This document shows positions 9,202-18,134 of a stretch of 49,953 bases of DNA, piece by piece. Numbering within the stretch: position 1 is the first letter of the stretch; every line of letters begins with the position of its first letter. Origin of the DNA: Geodermatophilus africanus (lineage in GTDB: Bacteria > Actinomycetota > Actinomycetes > Mycobacteriales > Geodermatophilaceae); NCBI RefSeq assembly GCF_900107105.1, contig NZ_FNOT01000023.1, positions 1-49,953 on the forward strand. The letters are read 5' to 3'. Below the pieces are notes generated by a model. That model worked only from the letters and a program-made list of their open reading frames with translations, did not search any database and was not told the DNA's origin. The translations under genes were made by a program, and so were the position numbers.

Positions 9202-9660
9202 TCAGGCGAAGGCGAACAGGCGGTGCGGGTCCGCGTCGCTGAGGTCCAGGACCTCGGCCAGCAGCTCGAGGGTGTCGGCATCCTGGCGGCTGATCGAGCG
9301 ACCGAAGGGTCCTCGCGCCCGCGCGACGCCTTCGCCGACGGCGAGGAGAGCAGACCTCACCGCGCTCGCGACGTCAGGGCCGACCCTGGCCGACACCGTC
9401 GCGGCCGCGAGCAGGCCGGTGGTGACGGGGCGGCGGTCCCGCTCGTATGCCGCCACGATGTCGGGGTCGTCCAGCGTCGCCTGCAGCGCCTCGCTGCCCA
9501 GCGAGGTCGTCGTCGGCAGCGTGGCGCGAACGGCGTCCCAGATGGCATCCAGCTCCCAGGTCTCCAGCCGCGTCCGGCCGACCAGTGCGCTGAACACCCA
9601 CAGCGGTGCCAGGCGCAGGGTCTGCTGATCCGATCGGGCGAGGGCTTCGTACAGGGCCAC
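9202..9660 (-). CDS. Hypothetical protein (helical, about 150 residues)
   Basis: The 152-residue protein starts at GTG 9660, with a perfect GAGGAGG ribosome site five bases upstream. It looks mostly helical, with no membrane segment or signal peptide and no catalytic motif I recognise. The sequence WVFSALVGRTRLETWELDAI and a C-terminal helix pair (ISRQDADTLELLAEVLDLSD) may suggest a small all-alpha domain. It lies downstream of the phosphofructokinase on the same strand but is separated by a strong hairpin, so it is probably a separate transcription unit. Function unknown. Confidence 0.65.
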   Translation of the reverse strand: MALYEALARSDQQTLRLAPLWVFSALVGRTRLETWELDAIWDAVRATLPTTTSLGSEALQATLDDPDIVAAYERDRRPVTTGLLAAATVSARVGPDVASAVRSALLAVGEGVARARGPFGRSISRQDADTLELLAEVLDLSDADPHRLFAFA

Positions 9661-9737
9661 CGATGCCTCCTCGTGGGCGACGACGTCCGCAGTGTGCGCC
9701 CGCTGGTGTCCGCGATCAACGAGCGAACAGGCCGGAC

Positions 9738-9780
9738 CGGTCCCGGCGAGTCCGGTGGGTCGCCGGACTCGCCGGGACCG
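9738..9780. terminator. 18-bp hairpin, probable terminator of the phosphofructokinase gene
   Basis: Arms 9738-9755 and 9763-9780 are perfectly complementary with a 7-base loop. It lies about 190 bases past the stop of the minus-strand phosphofructokinase gene and 78 bases before the next minus-strand start, where a terminator is expected. No T-run is present. Confidence 0.65.
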
Positions 9781-9966
9781 TCCACTCAGCCGTCATCGAC
9801 GGTTGCGACCACCACCGCAGCCGCGACCCGGGCCCTCACCCGCGCCCCAGCTCCTCGGTCGGTCGCATGCCGGCCGGACGTCGCTCGGATTGACCAGAGG
9901 TCATGAGCCAGGAGAGGCGAGGGTCCCGTCCGCGCCGGCCACCATGGACGTCGACGTCCGATCGGC

Positions 9967-11289
9967 TCACTGGAAGCGCACGGGCTGCCCGGTCGCCTCG
10001 AGCACCGACAACCACAGGTCACCCAGCGGGTCGACGTGGTTGCGACGGCTGACCGCCAGCGGCATGGGCATGTGCACGAAGCGCCGCCGCCTCCGCGCGA
10101 CGATGACCTCCGTGCGTCCGGCCATCGCCGCGTGCACCGCCGCGTGCGCCAGCCGCAGGCAGTACGCGCTGTCGAAGGGGTTGGCCGGCACGCTGCGGAT
10201 GGCGTAGCTGGGGTCGAAGTAGCGGACGTTGCACTCCGTGCCGTGCGCGTCGAAGTGCTCGGTGATCAGCCGGCGCAGCAGGCGACCGATGTCGCCGAAG
10301 CGGACGTTGCCTGAGGCGTCCGTGCCCGGCGCCTCGCCCTCGACGTGCTCCTGTCCGGCCCCCTCGGCCACGACCACAACCGCGTGCCCTCGCTCGGTCA
10401 CCCGGCGGCGCAGGTGCTCCAGGAACCCCCGCTCGCCGTCCAGGGCGAAGGGCACCTCGGGGATGAGGACGTAGTCGGCGTCGTCCTTGGCCAGGGTGGA
10501 GTAGCAGGCGATGAAGCCGGAGTGGCGGCCCATGAGCTTGACCAGCCCGATCCCCCCGGGCGCGGAACGGGCCTCGACGCTGGCCGCGTGGATGGACTTC
10601 GTCGCTTCCGCCATCGCGGTCTGGAAGCCGAAGCTCTGGTCGATGTAGGGGATGTCGTTGTCGATCGTCTTGGGGATCCCCACCACGGCGACCTTCAGGC
10701 CCCGCTCCCCGACCACGCGGACGATCTCCATGGCCCCGCGGATGGTGCCGTCGCCGCCGATCACGAAGAGGATGTTGATGTTGAGCCGTTCGAGGGCGTC
10801 GACGACCTCCTCCGGATCCTGCTCCCCGCGAGAGGTGCCGAGGATCGTGCCGCCCTCGTCGTCGATGTGCTGGACGACCTCCGCGGTGAGGTCGACGACG
10901 TCCTCCCCGTACCGCGGGATGAACCCGCGGTAGCCGTTGCGGAACCCAACGATGCGCCGGACCCCGTAGTGCCGGGAGAGCTCGAGCACCAGCCCGCGGA
11001 TGACGTCGTTGAGACCGGGACACAGGCCACCGCAGGTCACGATCCCGACCCGCGTCTTGGCCGGGTCGAAGTAGATCCGCTTCCGGGGGCCGCCGGGCTC
11101 CAGGCTGGGCAGCTGGTCGACCGGGAGGCCGCGGGCACCCGCCATGGAGATCGTGTCGTCGAAGAGGATCCGGTCCTCCTCCACGACCGAGTGCTGCGTC
11201 GTCTCCCGCTCGCCCAGCCGGGCTGCCAGAGGCGAGTCGATCCGGCAGGGTCCGAGCGTGCGCACGGCGAGGTCCTCGTGTCCGACCAT
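9967..11289 (-). CDS. 6-phosphofructokinase, group III (plant/trypanosome-like, probably ATP-dependent)
   Basis: The 440-residue protein phosphorylates fructose 6-phosphate to the 1,6-bisphosphate. It has a long N-terminal region and the signatures CGGLCPGLNDVIRG at 86-99, GGDGT at 178-182, GIPKTIDNDI ending at 213, and MGRHSGF at 253-259. Gly in GGDGT favours ATP as donor, whereas the Lys of PKTIDND is shared with PPi-dependent and plant-type enzymes. The combination is typical of group III ATP-PFK. The catalytic TIDND Asp residues are intact. The ATG at 11289 is used, and the protein length fits the group. It is followed by a hairpin and has no obvious operon partners. Confidence 0.92.
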   Translation of the reverse strand: MVGHEDLAVRTLGPCRIDSPLAARLGERETTQHSVVEEDRILFDDTISMAGARGLPVDQLPSLEPGGPRKRIYFDPAKTRVGIVTCGGLCPGLNDVIRGLVLELSRHYGVRRIVGFRNGYRGFIPRYGEDVVDLTAEVVQHIDDEGGTILGTSRGEQDPEEVVDALERLNINILFVIGGDGTIRGAMEIVRVVGERGLKVAVVGIPKTIDNDIPYIDQSFGFQTAMAEATKSIHAASVEARSAPGGIGLVKLMGRHSGFIACYSTLAKDDADYVLIPEVPFALDGERGFLEHLRRRVTERGHAVVVVAEGAGQEHVEGEAPGTDASGNVRFGDIGRLLRRLITEHFDAHGTECNVRYFDPSYAIRSVPANPFDSAYCLRLAHAAVHAAMAGRTEVIVARRRRRFVHMPMPLAVSRRNHVDPLGDLWLSVLEATGQPVRFQ

Positions 11290-11526
11290 GCCCGGAACGC
11301 TTTCACACGCCCCAGGAGCTCACCACGCCCGTCCCCGGACAAGGCCTCTGGCTCGGACGCCCGGACCGTCGTCGGGGACACACTGCGGACGACCGTGGAC
11401 GCCGTCGTTCGGCCACCGTCGTGGCACCACGCCGAGGCTGCCCTGACGGACGCGCTGAGCCTCCCGGAGGTCCCGATCGTGCCCAGGGGGGTGTGGACGG
11501 CCGGCCGGGTCGGGACGTCCGGTGCC

Positions 11527-12306
11527 ATGGATGCTGTCCGGGTGCCTGCCGTCGAGCGCTACCCCTCACGAGCGTTGCTGCTCACCGAGCCGCCGCGGGC
11601 GGGTCTGGACGTCGCCGCCCTGGCGGCTGCATGGCCGTTGCTCGCGGCTGCCCGCCGCGGTGACGGCCACCCGGTGCTGGTGCTGCCGGGCCTGATGACC
11701 GGCGACCCCGCCACCGTGGTGCTCCGGACCGCGCTCCGCGCCCTCGGCCACGACGTGTCCGGCTGGAGCCTGGGCATCAACCGGGGCCCGACGGGCCGCG
11801 TCGTCGACACGTTGCGCGCACGACTCGAGCGGTTGCACCGGACCTCGGGACGGCGGGTCAGCCTGGTCGGCTGGAGTCTCGGTGGGCTCTACGCGCAGGA
11901 ACTGGCCCGAGCCGCGCCGGGCAGCGTCCGGGGACTGGTCACCCTCGGCACGCCGGTGGTGCGATCGGCGCCCTGGGTCCGCACGGCGTCGGGGATCGTC
12001 GACGGTGGCACCCGCCTGCTCCGCGGGGCGGCAGCGCTGCCCCGGCCCTGGGCCGAGCGCGGCTCCCTGCGCGTGCCCGCGACGTCGGTCTACACACGGG
12101 CCGACGGCATCGTGCCCTGGTCGTCGTGTCGGTACGAGGTCCGCTCCCGGCGGGAAAACGTGGAGGTACGCGGCAGCCACCTCGGCCTCGCCTGCAACCC
12201 GGCGGTGCTGTGGCTGCTGGCCGACCGGCTGGGGATGGCCGAGGGCGCCTGGACACCGTTCCGCGCTCCACTCGGACTGAGCCTGCTCTTCCCCCGCCGC
12301 CGGTGA
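11527..12306 (+). CDS. Alpha/beta hydrolase, lipase/esterase-like
   Basis: The 259-residue protein has an alpha/beta-hydrolase fold of the triacylglycerol-lipase/acetyltransferase-like group. The strand HPVLVLPGLMTGD at 48-60 carries the oxyanion region. The nucleophile elbow GWSLGG is at 115-120 with Ser117. A probable acid residue is in YTRADGIVPW, and the likely catalytic His is in GSHLGLACNP. No signal peptide is apparent. The ATG at 11527 has only a weak ribosome site. GTG codons in the same frame just upstream are alternatives. The gene diverges from the phosphofructokinase gene across about 240 bases and is followed by an 8-bp hairpin. The natural substrate is unknown. Confidence 0.85.
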   Translation: MDAVRVPAVERYPSRALLLTEPPRAGLDVAALAAAWPLLAAARRGDGHPVLVLPGLMTGDPATVVLRTALRALGHDVSGWSLGINRGPTGRVVDTLRARLERLHRTSGRRVSLVGWSLGGLYAQELARAAPGSVRGLVTLGTPVVRSAPWVRTASGIVDGGTRLLRGAAALPRPWAERGSLRVPATSVYTRADGIVPWSSCRYEVRSRRENVEVRGSHLGLACNPAVLWLLADRLGMAEGAWTPFRAPLGLSLLFPRRR

Positions 12307-12314
12307 CCCAGGCA

Positions 12315-12345
12315 GGCCCACCTCGAGGTCGTCGCGGGGTGGGCC
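12315..12345 (+). terminator. Hairpin after the hydrolase gene
   Basis: GGCCCACC (12315-12322) pairs with GGTGGGCC (12338-12345), nine bases past the stop codon. The stem is short but GC-rich and correctly placed for a terminator. Confidence 0.5.
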
Positions 12346-12859
12346 GTTCGCGACACCTGAGCCGGTCGAGCCGGTGCCGGCATGCGCCCGGTCACGGTCG
12401 AGGGTTCGCCACGGTTCCGGGCTGTGCGATCAGCGCAGCCAGGTGGCATCTGCCGTTCGCCGGCGTCCGGTCCGATGCGCCACTTCCCGGAGCGCGTCGC
12501 TGTACCGGTTGCTGCACTCCTCCCCCGCGCGTTCGCGGATGTCGAACACCCTGAAGGTCTGGTTCGTCGACGTGAGCCGGACACGATCATCGCGTTCCCG
12601 GCAGCGCGTTGCCGCCCGTCGGGGGCGGCTGCCGAGGTGCGCCCGGTGCCTCTGCGCCGGACAGCCCGTCGGCCACGGCCGGGTGCCACGATCCTGACGC
12701 GGCGTGGTCGACGGGCTCGTGGCGCTCACCGCTCGGCGTCCGCGGCGTCGTGACCCACCGGTCGAGTGGGACCGTGCTCGGTCATCGACGGGTTGCTGCG
12801 CCGGCGACCTCGGCACGCATCCCGTCGGCATCGACGAGGAGCCCGGAACAGGAGAGACG
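12346..12859. other. Intergenic region, possibly containing coding debris
   Basis: No intact gene is supported. On the minus strand, about 12430-12600 reads as a plausible protein tail (RERAGEECSNRYSDALREVA) with fair codon bias, but it has no start or family. The cupin promoter must lie toward the right end. Confidence 0.35.
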
Positions 12860-13363
12860 ATGAGCCAGGACCCTGACAGCCAGGTCATCATCCGGCCCGA
12901 CGAAGGCGCACGGGTGCCCCGGATGGACATGGTCCACAAGGTGGACGCACACCACCTCGGCGGTCGTCTCCTCGTCGTGGAAGGTCAGGTCGCTCCCGGT
13001 ACGCTCATCCCGCCGCACACCCACACCCGTGAAGACGAGTGCTCCTACGTCATCTCCGGGCGAGTGGTGTTCCAGGTGGGTGAGGACGTCGTCACCGCCG
13101 ATGCCGGCAGCTACGTGATCAAGCCTCGTGGCGTGTCACACGCCTTCTGGAACGCTGGCAGCGAGCCCGCGCGGGTGATGGAGCTGCACGTACCAGCGAC
13201 CTTCGCTTCCTACTACGACGAGGTCGCCGCGATCTTCGCTGACTCCGCGATGACCGAGCCCGAGCGGCGTGAGGCACTGGAGGCGCACCACGCCCGCTAC
13301 GGCGTGACCTTCCACTGGGACCGGGTTGCGGAACTCGCCGATCGCCATGGCGTCAAGCCGTGA
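12860..13363 (+). CDS. Cupin-domain protein
   Basis: The 167-residue protein has a single conserved cupin barrel. The first metal motif is PPHTHTREDE with His53, His55 and Glu60. The second motif ends in PRGVSHAFWN with His94, giving a complete 3-His/1-Glu metal set. The barrel is followed by a helical C-terminal tail of about 50 residues (FADSAMTEPERREALEAHHA). The ATG at 12860 has GGAGAG four bases upstream. The frame is open further upstream, but homology starts here. Such cupins can be dioxygenases, isomerases or ligand sensors. No specific reaction can be named. It is not obviously in an operon. Confidence 0.85.
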   Translation: MSQDPDSQVIIRPDEGARVPRMDMVHKVDAHHLGGRLLVVEGQVAPGTLIPPHTHTREDECSYVISGRVVFQVGEDVVTADAGSYVIKPRGVSHAFWNAGSEPARVMELHVPATFASYYDEVAAIFADSAMTEPERREALEAHHARYGVTFHWDRVAELADRHGVKP

Positions 13364-13607
13364 GCCGATCCCCGCACTCCCAGGACGTCACGAGCGTGTT
13401 CAGGGCGGTGCACCGCCGTCCCCCAGGCCGCCTCCCCGGGTGGTGCGCGCGGCCGCGAACTCCCCAGCACGCCGTCGACTGCCACCACCCACAGGTCTCG
13501 TGCCGGCCCGCCAGACGCCTGGCTCCCACCCCGCCGAGGTCGTGGCCGGTTGGTCGACCGCGAGCAGCCGACCTGAGCCGCCCCGGCGCTGGTGCCAAGG
13601 TCTGGGT

Positions 13608-14051
13608 ATGACCAGCCTCGACGACGTCGCGGCCATAGCCGCCGACGAGCACCACCTCGCGGTCATCTCCACCCTGCGGGCGGACTCGACCATCCAGGCC
13701 TCGGTGGTCAACGCGGGGATCCTCACCCACCCGGCGACCGGGCAGCCGGCGCTCGCCTTCGTCACCTACGGCCGGGTCAAGCTGGCCAACCTCCGCGCCC
13801 GCCCGCAGGTGACCGTCACCTTCCGGCACGGCTGGCAGTGGGCGACGGTGGAAGGACGCGCCCAGGTGGCCGGGCCCGACGACCCGCAGCCGTGGCTGCC
13901 CGACGCCGACCAGCTCCGCCTGCTGCTGCGCGCGGTGTTCGCCGCGGCCGGCGGCCAGCACGAGAACTGGGACGAATACGACCGCGTCATGGCCGAGCAA
14001 CGGCGCACCGCCGTGCTGATCGATCCGCACCGGATCTACAGCAACGGATAG
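13608..14051 (+). CDS. PPOX-class flavin/F420-dependent oxidoreductase
   Basis: The 147-residue split-barrel protein of the pyridoxamine-5'-phosphate-oxidase-like superfamily resembles the actinobacterial group that binds coenzyme F420 or FMN. Characteristic segments are the N-terminal HHLAVISTLRADSTIQASVV, ALAFVTYGRVKLANLRARPQ and VTVTFRHGWQWATVEGRAQV, ending in RRTAVLIDPHRIYSNG. It would act in the cytoplasm, probably as a dimer, in reduction of an unknown substrate. The ATG at 13608 begins the homology. The ribosome site is weak (GTCTGGGT). Confidence 0.82.
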   Translation: MTSLDDVAAIAADEHHLAVISTLRADSTIQASVVNAGILTHPATGQPALAFVTYGRVKLANLRARPQVTVTFRHGWQWATVEGRAQVAGPDDPQPWLPDADQLRLLLRAVFAAAGGQHENWDEYDRVMAEQRRTAVLIDPHRIYSNG

Positions 14052-14081
14052 GTGACGCCGCAACCGTGCCACTGGGCCGGT

Positions 14082-14165
14082 GGGCCCCGGCGATCATCAG
14101 CAAGCTCCCTGCTGGCGGCCGGGACACACACCGACGTCGTCCAGGAGGACCTCGGTCACGACAGG
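14082..14165 (+). pseudogene. Tyrosine recombinase C-terminal fragment
   Basis: In one plus-strand frame this short stretch encodes SASSLLAAGTHTDVVQEDLG followed by HD. It closely matches SAASFLLAAGTHTKVVQEHLGH in the integrase at 41-42 kb, the region carrying the catalytic LGH motif. The preceding HTLRH and the following catalytic Tyr segment are lost. It is a remnant of an old integrated element. Confidence 0.7.
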
Positions 14166-14302
14166 CGGTGCCTTCGACAGGTCAAAGTCACGGTTAGGAC
14201 GCGTCTACGAGCGACGGCGCGCTGCACCACTGCTTTGACGAAAGCGACCTGCGGTACCCCCCCACACGGTGCCTCCGCCGCCGCAGGCGCCGCTGGCCGA
14301 CA

Positions 14303-14333
14303 GGGGCAGGCCGCCTTCTCAGGCGGCCCCTTT
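14303..14333 (+). terminator. Rho-independent-like hairpin
   Basis: GGCCGCC (14309-14315) and GGCGGCC (14322-14328) pair around TTCTCA. Additional G/C pairs lie at the base, and CCCTTT follows on the plus strand. It lies about 250 bases after the PPOX gene, beyond the integrase remnant. Confidence 0.5.
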
Positions 14334-14546
14334 CAGCCAGCGGCCAGGCAGGACTCCAAGATCCCGAAGTCCCAGGCGACCTGCGCCACCGACGCCTCGC
14401 TCGTGCGTGCCACGGCGATCACGTCACGACGGACTCCGCGGGAGACGGCTTGGGCACGATGCTGATCCCTCCAGTGAGCCGGGCCTCACAGGCAAGGACT
14501 CAAGTGAACCGGGGGCAGTCCCTCAGCTACCGAAGCGCTCCTGGGG

Positions 14547-15518
14547 TCATGCGTTTGGCTGGGCTCCCGCAGCGGCAGCACGGTCTCTCTGCTCGTCGAA
14601 TCGCACCACGACACCGTCGGCCATGTACTCCTGCAAGGCCTGCACGGCATCCAGGTGGTACGGGAGTCTGCGGTTGAGGTGGTGCCAGGCGCCGGGCACC
14701 GGAGAACGTGGTGTGCTGCGGCGCGAGTTCAGGCCACCGAACCAGTCCAACGAGCCCAGGAACTGATGCACGTGCTTGAACTGGTCCGGCACGTCGACGA
14801 CGGCCCCGAATGTCACGACGTGCAATCTGTCATACAGCTCGTGGTCGTCTCCATCGAGCTCGCACACAAACTGCTCGAGCACGTAGTCGAGCAGGAGGCT
14901 GCCTTTGCTGTGGCCGACCAAGAGGACAAGTTCCTCGGGGCGTGCCTTGAGGATGTCGACGACGGTCTCGACATCAAAGCCGGGAGCGCCCCGGAGTTGC
15001 CGCACCGGCTCGATGTCCCGCCCCCCCAGCGCCGCCGGCAGTGCGCTCCCCAGCGCCGACCTCGAGGTCTCCACCAGCCGTTCGAAACGCATGCGGGCTC
15101 TGTCCAGAGCGCCGAAGAAGAACCAGCCGCCCAAGGCCTCCGTGATCAGGTCCGTGAACCCGTAGCCGGTCACCACGCCGGCGACATCGGAGCCGATCGC
15201 GTCGGCCACGTTACGCGCGAACGCGGCCGTGCCAATCACGGAGCTGCCGACCCCGGCGACGGCGAGGGCGCGGATCCGGTCACCTTCGGCGTTGACGTAG
15301 CGCGCGGCATTCCGATAGTGGCGCAACGGCCCCCTGCCGCTGGGCGGGACGACGACGATGGCCCCCTCGCGATCGGTCAACGGGGAGAGCTGCGCCTGCT
15401 CCTCGCCCGACAGGCTCCCGACGTCGTAGAAGAGGCTGTCCAACAGTGTGTTGCGCGCCTTGACCGGGATGAAGGGGACGTCAACTGCGAGATTGGTCAG
15501 GGAATCCTTCGTCGTCAT
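14547..15518 (-). CDS. Alpha/beta-hydrolase-fold protein with GHSKGS motif
   Basis: The 323-residue protein has a lipase-like core. ELVLLVGHSKGSLLLDYVLE contains the nucleophile elbow GHSKGS at 202-207 with Ser204. Upstream, RALAVAGVGSSVIGTAAFAR and VVTGYGFTDLITEALGGWFF are hydrophobic or small-residue rich and could contact membrane. A candidate acid/His pair follows in HVVTFGAVVDVPD and the C-terminal part. The start at ATG 15518 (MTTKDSLTNLAVDVP) is preferred over in-frame codons 35 residues upstream because GGAG lies seven bases before it. The gene stands alone between debris-rich regions. Substrate unknown. Confidence 0.75.
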   Translation of the reverse strand: MTTKDSLTNLAVDVPFIPVKARNTLLDSLFYDVGSLSGEEQAQLSPLTDREGAIVVVPPSGRGPLRHYRNAARYVNAEGDRIRALAVAGVGSSVIGTAAFARNVADAIGSDVAGVVTGYGFTDLITEALGGWFFFGALDRARMRFERLVETSRSALGSALPAALGGRDIEPVRQLRGAPGFDVETVVDILKARPEELVLLVGHSKGSLLLDYVLEQFVCELDGDDHELYDRLHVVTFGAVVDVPDQFKHVHQFLGSLDWFGGLNSRRSTPRSPVPGAWHHLNRRLPYHLDAVQALQEYMADGVVVRFDEQRDRAAAAGAQPNA

Positions 15519-16139
15519 CGTCAACTCCGTCTGTCTCGTGCGGCCATCTCGTCGCCCATGGGTAACCGCTCGATGCCGCCGCTGCTGCGCTCGCGTACCG
15601 CCGCCACTCCCCGGGCCGCCCACGGTCGGGCGACCCTGGCGTCGGCCCTCTCCTCAGCGAACGAGATGTGAGCAGTCGAGGAGCGTCGAGGAGCGCTGCT
15701 TCTGGGCTGCGGGTGGAGCAGACCGCCGAGGCCCCGCAAAGAGCGGGCGCGCACCGACCTGCCATCCCCTTCGATGGCCGGTTCCCGCGCGACGGTGGTT
15801 CCCCGTGGACGCGGTCCATGGTGGGACGTCCGTGTCACCGATCCGTCACCGCCACATATGAGGCGGCGTCATCGCCGGGCCCCGTCGACGCCGGCGCGCC
15901 AGCGGGCTCAGTGGCTCGCCACGGCCACCCGCACCCGAGAGCCACCAACATGCCCTGACCGCCTTCAGCCGACGCCGGGTGCGCCGACGCCGGAACCGGG
16001 ACCCCGCCTGCGCGACCCCGGTGGTGAACACCGGCCCCTCGGCGGGTCACTGAGGTTTCTCACCAGCTTTGACGGCATGGTCGTCAAGCTGGTGGTAGCC
16101 GAGATTCAGGGGCGCTGACTTCGACGTGCACGGAATAGG
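15519..16139. other. Intergenic region with an imperfect hairpin, no supported gene
   Basis: About 620 bases lack a credible gene. Near 16060-16096 CACCAGCTTTGACG and CGTCAAGCTGGTG form a hairpin with one bulged base, 45 bases beyond the tail of a transposase remnant. It may be an element end or terminator. Confidence 0.4.
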
Positions 16140-16335
16140 TCAACCGTAGTGAACCCTTTCCAGGTTGCCGTAGCCGGCGTCGGCGGCCATCACCGGCGGG
16201 GTCAGCGTCGAATCGGTCAGCTCGGCGAGCATGTCCAGGGCCAGCGTCCACTTCGGCCGATGGCGCATGCCGTCGGGGATCGCGGCGCGGGGCCGGCGGC
16301 TCCGGATCGCCGCGGCCGCCTCGGGCGCTCACCGC
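16140..16335 (-). pseudogene. Transposase fragment (IS701/DDE type)
   Basis: The minus strand reads MRHRPKWTLALDMLAELTDS then TLTPPVMAADAGYGNLERVH before a stop at 16140. The pattern, K..LAL.ML.ELT...PPV..ADAGYG, is the segment around the second catalytic Asp of IS701-like transposases. Only about 45 codons are recognisable. It abuts the degraded head of a short-chain dehydrogenase, as if the insertion had truncated that gene and then decayed. Confidence 0.6.
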
Positions 16336-16340
16336 TGCCT

Positions 16341-16610
16341 GGTCGCAGCGATGCTCAACTCGATGACCGTGAAGGCGGGTCGGGCGAAGCGCGCTCTGCC
16401 GCCGGAGCGTTCGATCTCCGCGACCGTCTGTTGCCCGGCGTCCTCGAGGATGTCGGCGACGACGTCGGCTGCCCCTTCCGAGGCCGGTGCAGCACATGCG
16501 GCACCGCCCGAAACCTCGCGCGCCGCCGGTGACGATGACGACCTTGTCCTCATCCGATCCATGGGATCTCCCTCTCATCAACCCCATTTCGATGACGATG
16601 TGCGTCGGTG
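16341..16610 (-). pseudogene. Short-chain dehydrogenase, N-terminal fragment with frameshift
   Basis: The minus strand begins with MRGRSHGSDEDKVVIVTGGA and RGFG, the nucleotide-binding TGGxxGxG of an SDR. It then shifts frame to ADVVADILEDAGQQTVAEIE followed by RSGGRARFARP, the usual second beta-alpha unit. The catalytic Ser-Tyr-Lys region is absent, and transposase-like sequence follows directly. At least one frameshift and a C-terminal truncation make it non-functional. Confidence 0.65.
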
Positions 16611-16722
16611 CCCGTCCGGGGGGCCGGGGTGGCGCCGTGGCCGAGGCGCACGTTGACCTGCTCGGTCTGGGTGAAGCCGGTGAGCGTGCCCTCGACACCG
16701 CGTCCGCGAGGAAGGTCGACAG

Positions 16723-17976
16723 TCAGGAGCCGGCGGCGAGCGACGACGGCGCCCCGGGCGAGATCTCGCGGCCGGCACCCAGCACCCGATGAAAGTCGTC
16801 CGGCACGAGGAGGTGCTCCGGTCGCAGGTCGCGCACGGAGGCGACTCCCATGCCCAGCAGCGCTGAGTCGATGCCCATGCGCATGATGTCCAGCACGTTC
16901 TCCACCCCGGCCTGCCCGTTGGCGGCCAGGCCCCACAGGTACGCCCGCCCGATGAGCACTGCCCGAGCGCCCAGGCACAGCGCCTTGACCACGTCCGAGC
17001 CGCGGCGGATGCCACCGTCCATGACCACCTCGACCTGCTCACCCACGGCGTCGACGACCGGCTTGAGCATGCGGATGGCCGCCGGGGTGCCGTCGAGGTT
17101 GTTGCCACCGTGGTTGGACACCGAGATCGCAGTCACGCCGGCGTCGACGGCCCGCCGGGCGTCGTCGACGCGGCACACACCCTTGAGCATGAACGGGCCA
17201 CCCCACTGCTGGCGCATCCATGCCACGTCGTCCCAGGTGGGCGGTGGCGTGTTCATCCACTCGTAGTAGGCGCCGAAGAACCCCGGCGCGGGCTGGCCCG
17301 GGCGAGCGAGGTTGGGCGCGGTCAGGTCGGGCAGGCGCCCGCTGCGGGCGAAGGTCGCCAGCCAACGCGGCTTGCGCGCGACCTCCGGCGCCATCCGCAG
17401 CATGGTGCGCAGATCCACCTTCTCCGGGATCTCGGGGCTGCCCCAGTCCCGGCCGATCGAGAAGGACCAGTCCAGCGTGGCGATGAGCCCGATGGCGCCG
17501 GCCGCCCGGGCGCGCTCCATGCGCTCAACCATCACGTCCCGGTCGCCGGTCCAGTACATCTGGAACAGCGTGCGCGGGTTCGCCGCGACGACCTCCTCGA
17601 CCGGCTTGGAGGCGAAGTTGCTCAGCCCCATCAGCGTTCCCCGGGCGGCCGCGGCGCGGGCCACCGCCACCTCCCCCTGCGGATGGACGGCCTGCACCCC
17701 GGTCGGGGAGATCACCACCGGCAGCGCGATCTCCTGGCCCATGAGAGTGGTGGCCAGCTCCCGGACCGGCGGGTTGCCGGCCACGTGCGGGGCCAGGCCG
17801 AGCTCGCGGAACGCCAGTTCGTTCTCGGCCACCGTCTGGCCGCGTTCGGACCCGGCCAGCAGCGCCGCGTACACCGGCGCCGGCAGCCGCGTGCGGGCCC
17901 GCCGCTGGGCCACGGCCACCGACTCGAACCACGGGTTCTGCTTCCAGGGATTGGCCAGCCAGGTGGGCTTAGTCAT
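16723..17976 (-). CDS. mftD: MftD-like FMN-dependent alpha-hydroxy-acid dehydrogenase family protein
   Basis: The 417-residue protein of the lactate-dehydrogenase/glycolate-oxidase FMN family is most like MftD, which oxidises the mycofactocin precursor to pre-mycofactocin. Family-typical stretches are LPVVISPTGVQAVHPQGEVA, GLSNFASKPVEEVVAANPRT, TLDWSFSIGRDWGSPEIPEK, the FMN/catalytic segment AISVSNHGGNNLDGTPAAIR with the active-site His, and DGGIRRGSDVVKALCLGARA. The ATG at 17976 is chosen (AGAGG about ten bases upstream). About 15 additional N-terminal residues precede the usual start. Its neighbours include a broken mftC, but mftA, mftB, mftE and mftF were not seen in the window. It may therefore be a stand-alone paralogue acting on a pathway hydroxy acid rather than on mycofactocin. 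Confidence 0.82.
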   Translation of the reverse strand: MTKPTWLANPWKQNPWFESVAVAQRRARTRLPAPVYAALLAGSERGQTVAENELAFRELGLAPHVAGNPPVRELATTLMGQEIALPVVISPTGVQAVHPQGEVAVARAAAARGTLMGLSNFASKPVEEVVAANPRTLFQMYWTGDRDVMVERMERARAAGAIGLIATLDWSFSIGRDWGSPEIPEKVDLRTMLRMAPEVARKPRWLATFARSGRLPDLTAPNLARPGQPAPGFFGAYYEWMNTPPPTWDDVAWMRQQWGGPFMLKGVCRVDDARRAVDAGVTAISVSNHGGNNLDGTPAAIRMLKPVVDAVGEQVEVVMDGGIRRGSDVVKALCLGARAVLIGRAYLWGLAANGQAGVENVLDIMRMGIDSALLGMGVASVRDLRPEHLLVPDDFHRVLGAGREISPGAPSSLAAGS

Positions 17977-18134
17977 CGAGAGGTGCCTCTTCGTCTCGGT
18001 CAGGGGGTCGGGGTGAAGCCGGCCAGCGGGTACTCGGCACACGCCGACACCGGGGGTGCCGCCGGGTGCTCGTCGCCGGCTCGATCTCCACAGGGCGGCG
18101 ACGACATGATTGGAGTTCGGAGGCCGGGCCCCGG

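Noticed and set aside
10345..11526. N-terminal extension of the hydrolase frame across the phosphofructokinase gene
   Set aside because: The additional 390 or so codons are antisense to the phosphofructokinase gene. Hydrolase similarity begins near the ATG at 11527.
12430..12600. Minus-strand protein-like tail
   Set aside because: It has fair codon bias but no start codon with a ribosome site and no family match, so it is not listed as a gene.
16723..17976. Assignment as lactate 2-monooxygenase
   Set aside because: The conserved segments around SFASKPVEEVVAANP and WMNTPPPTWDDVAW fit MftD/LldD1-type proteins better, though the exact substrate remains open.
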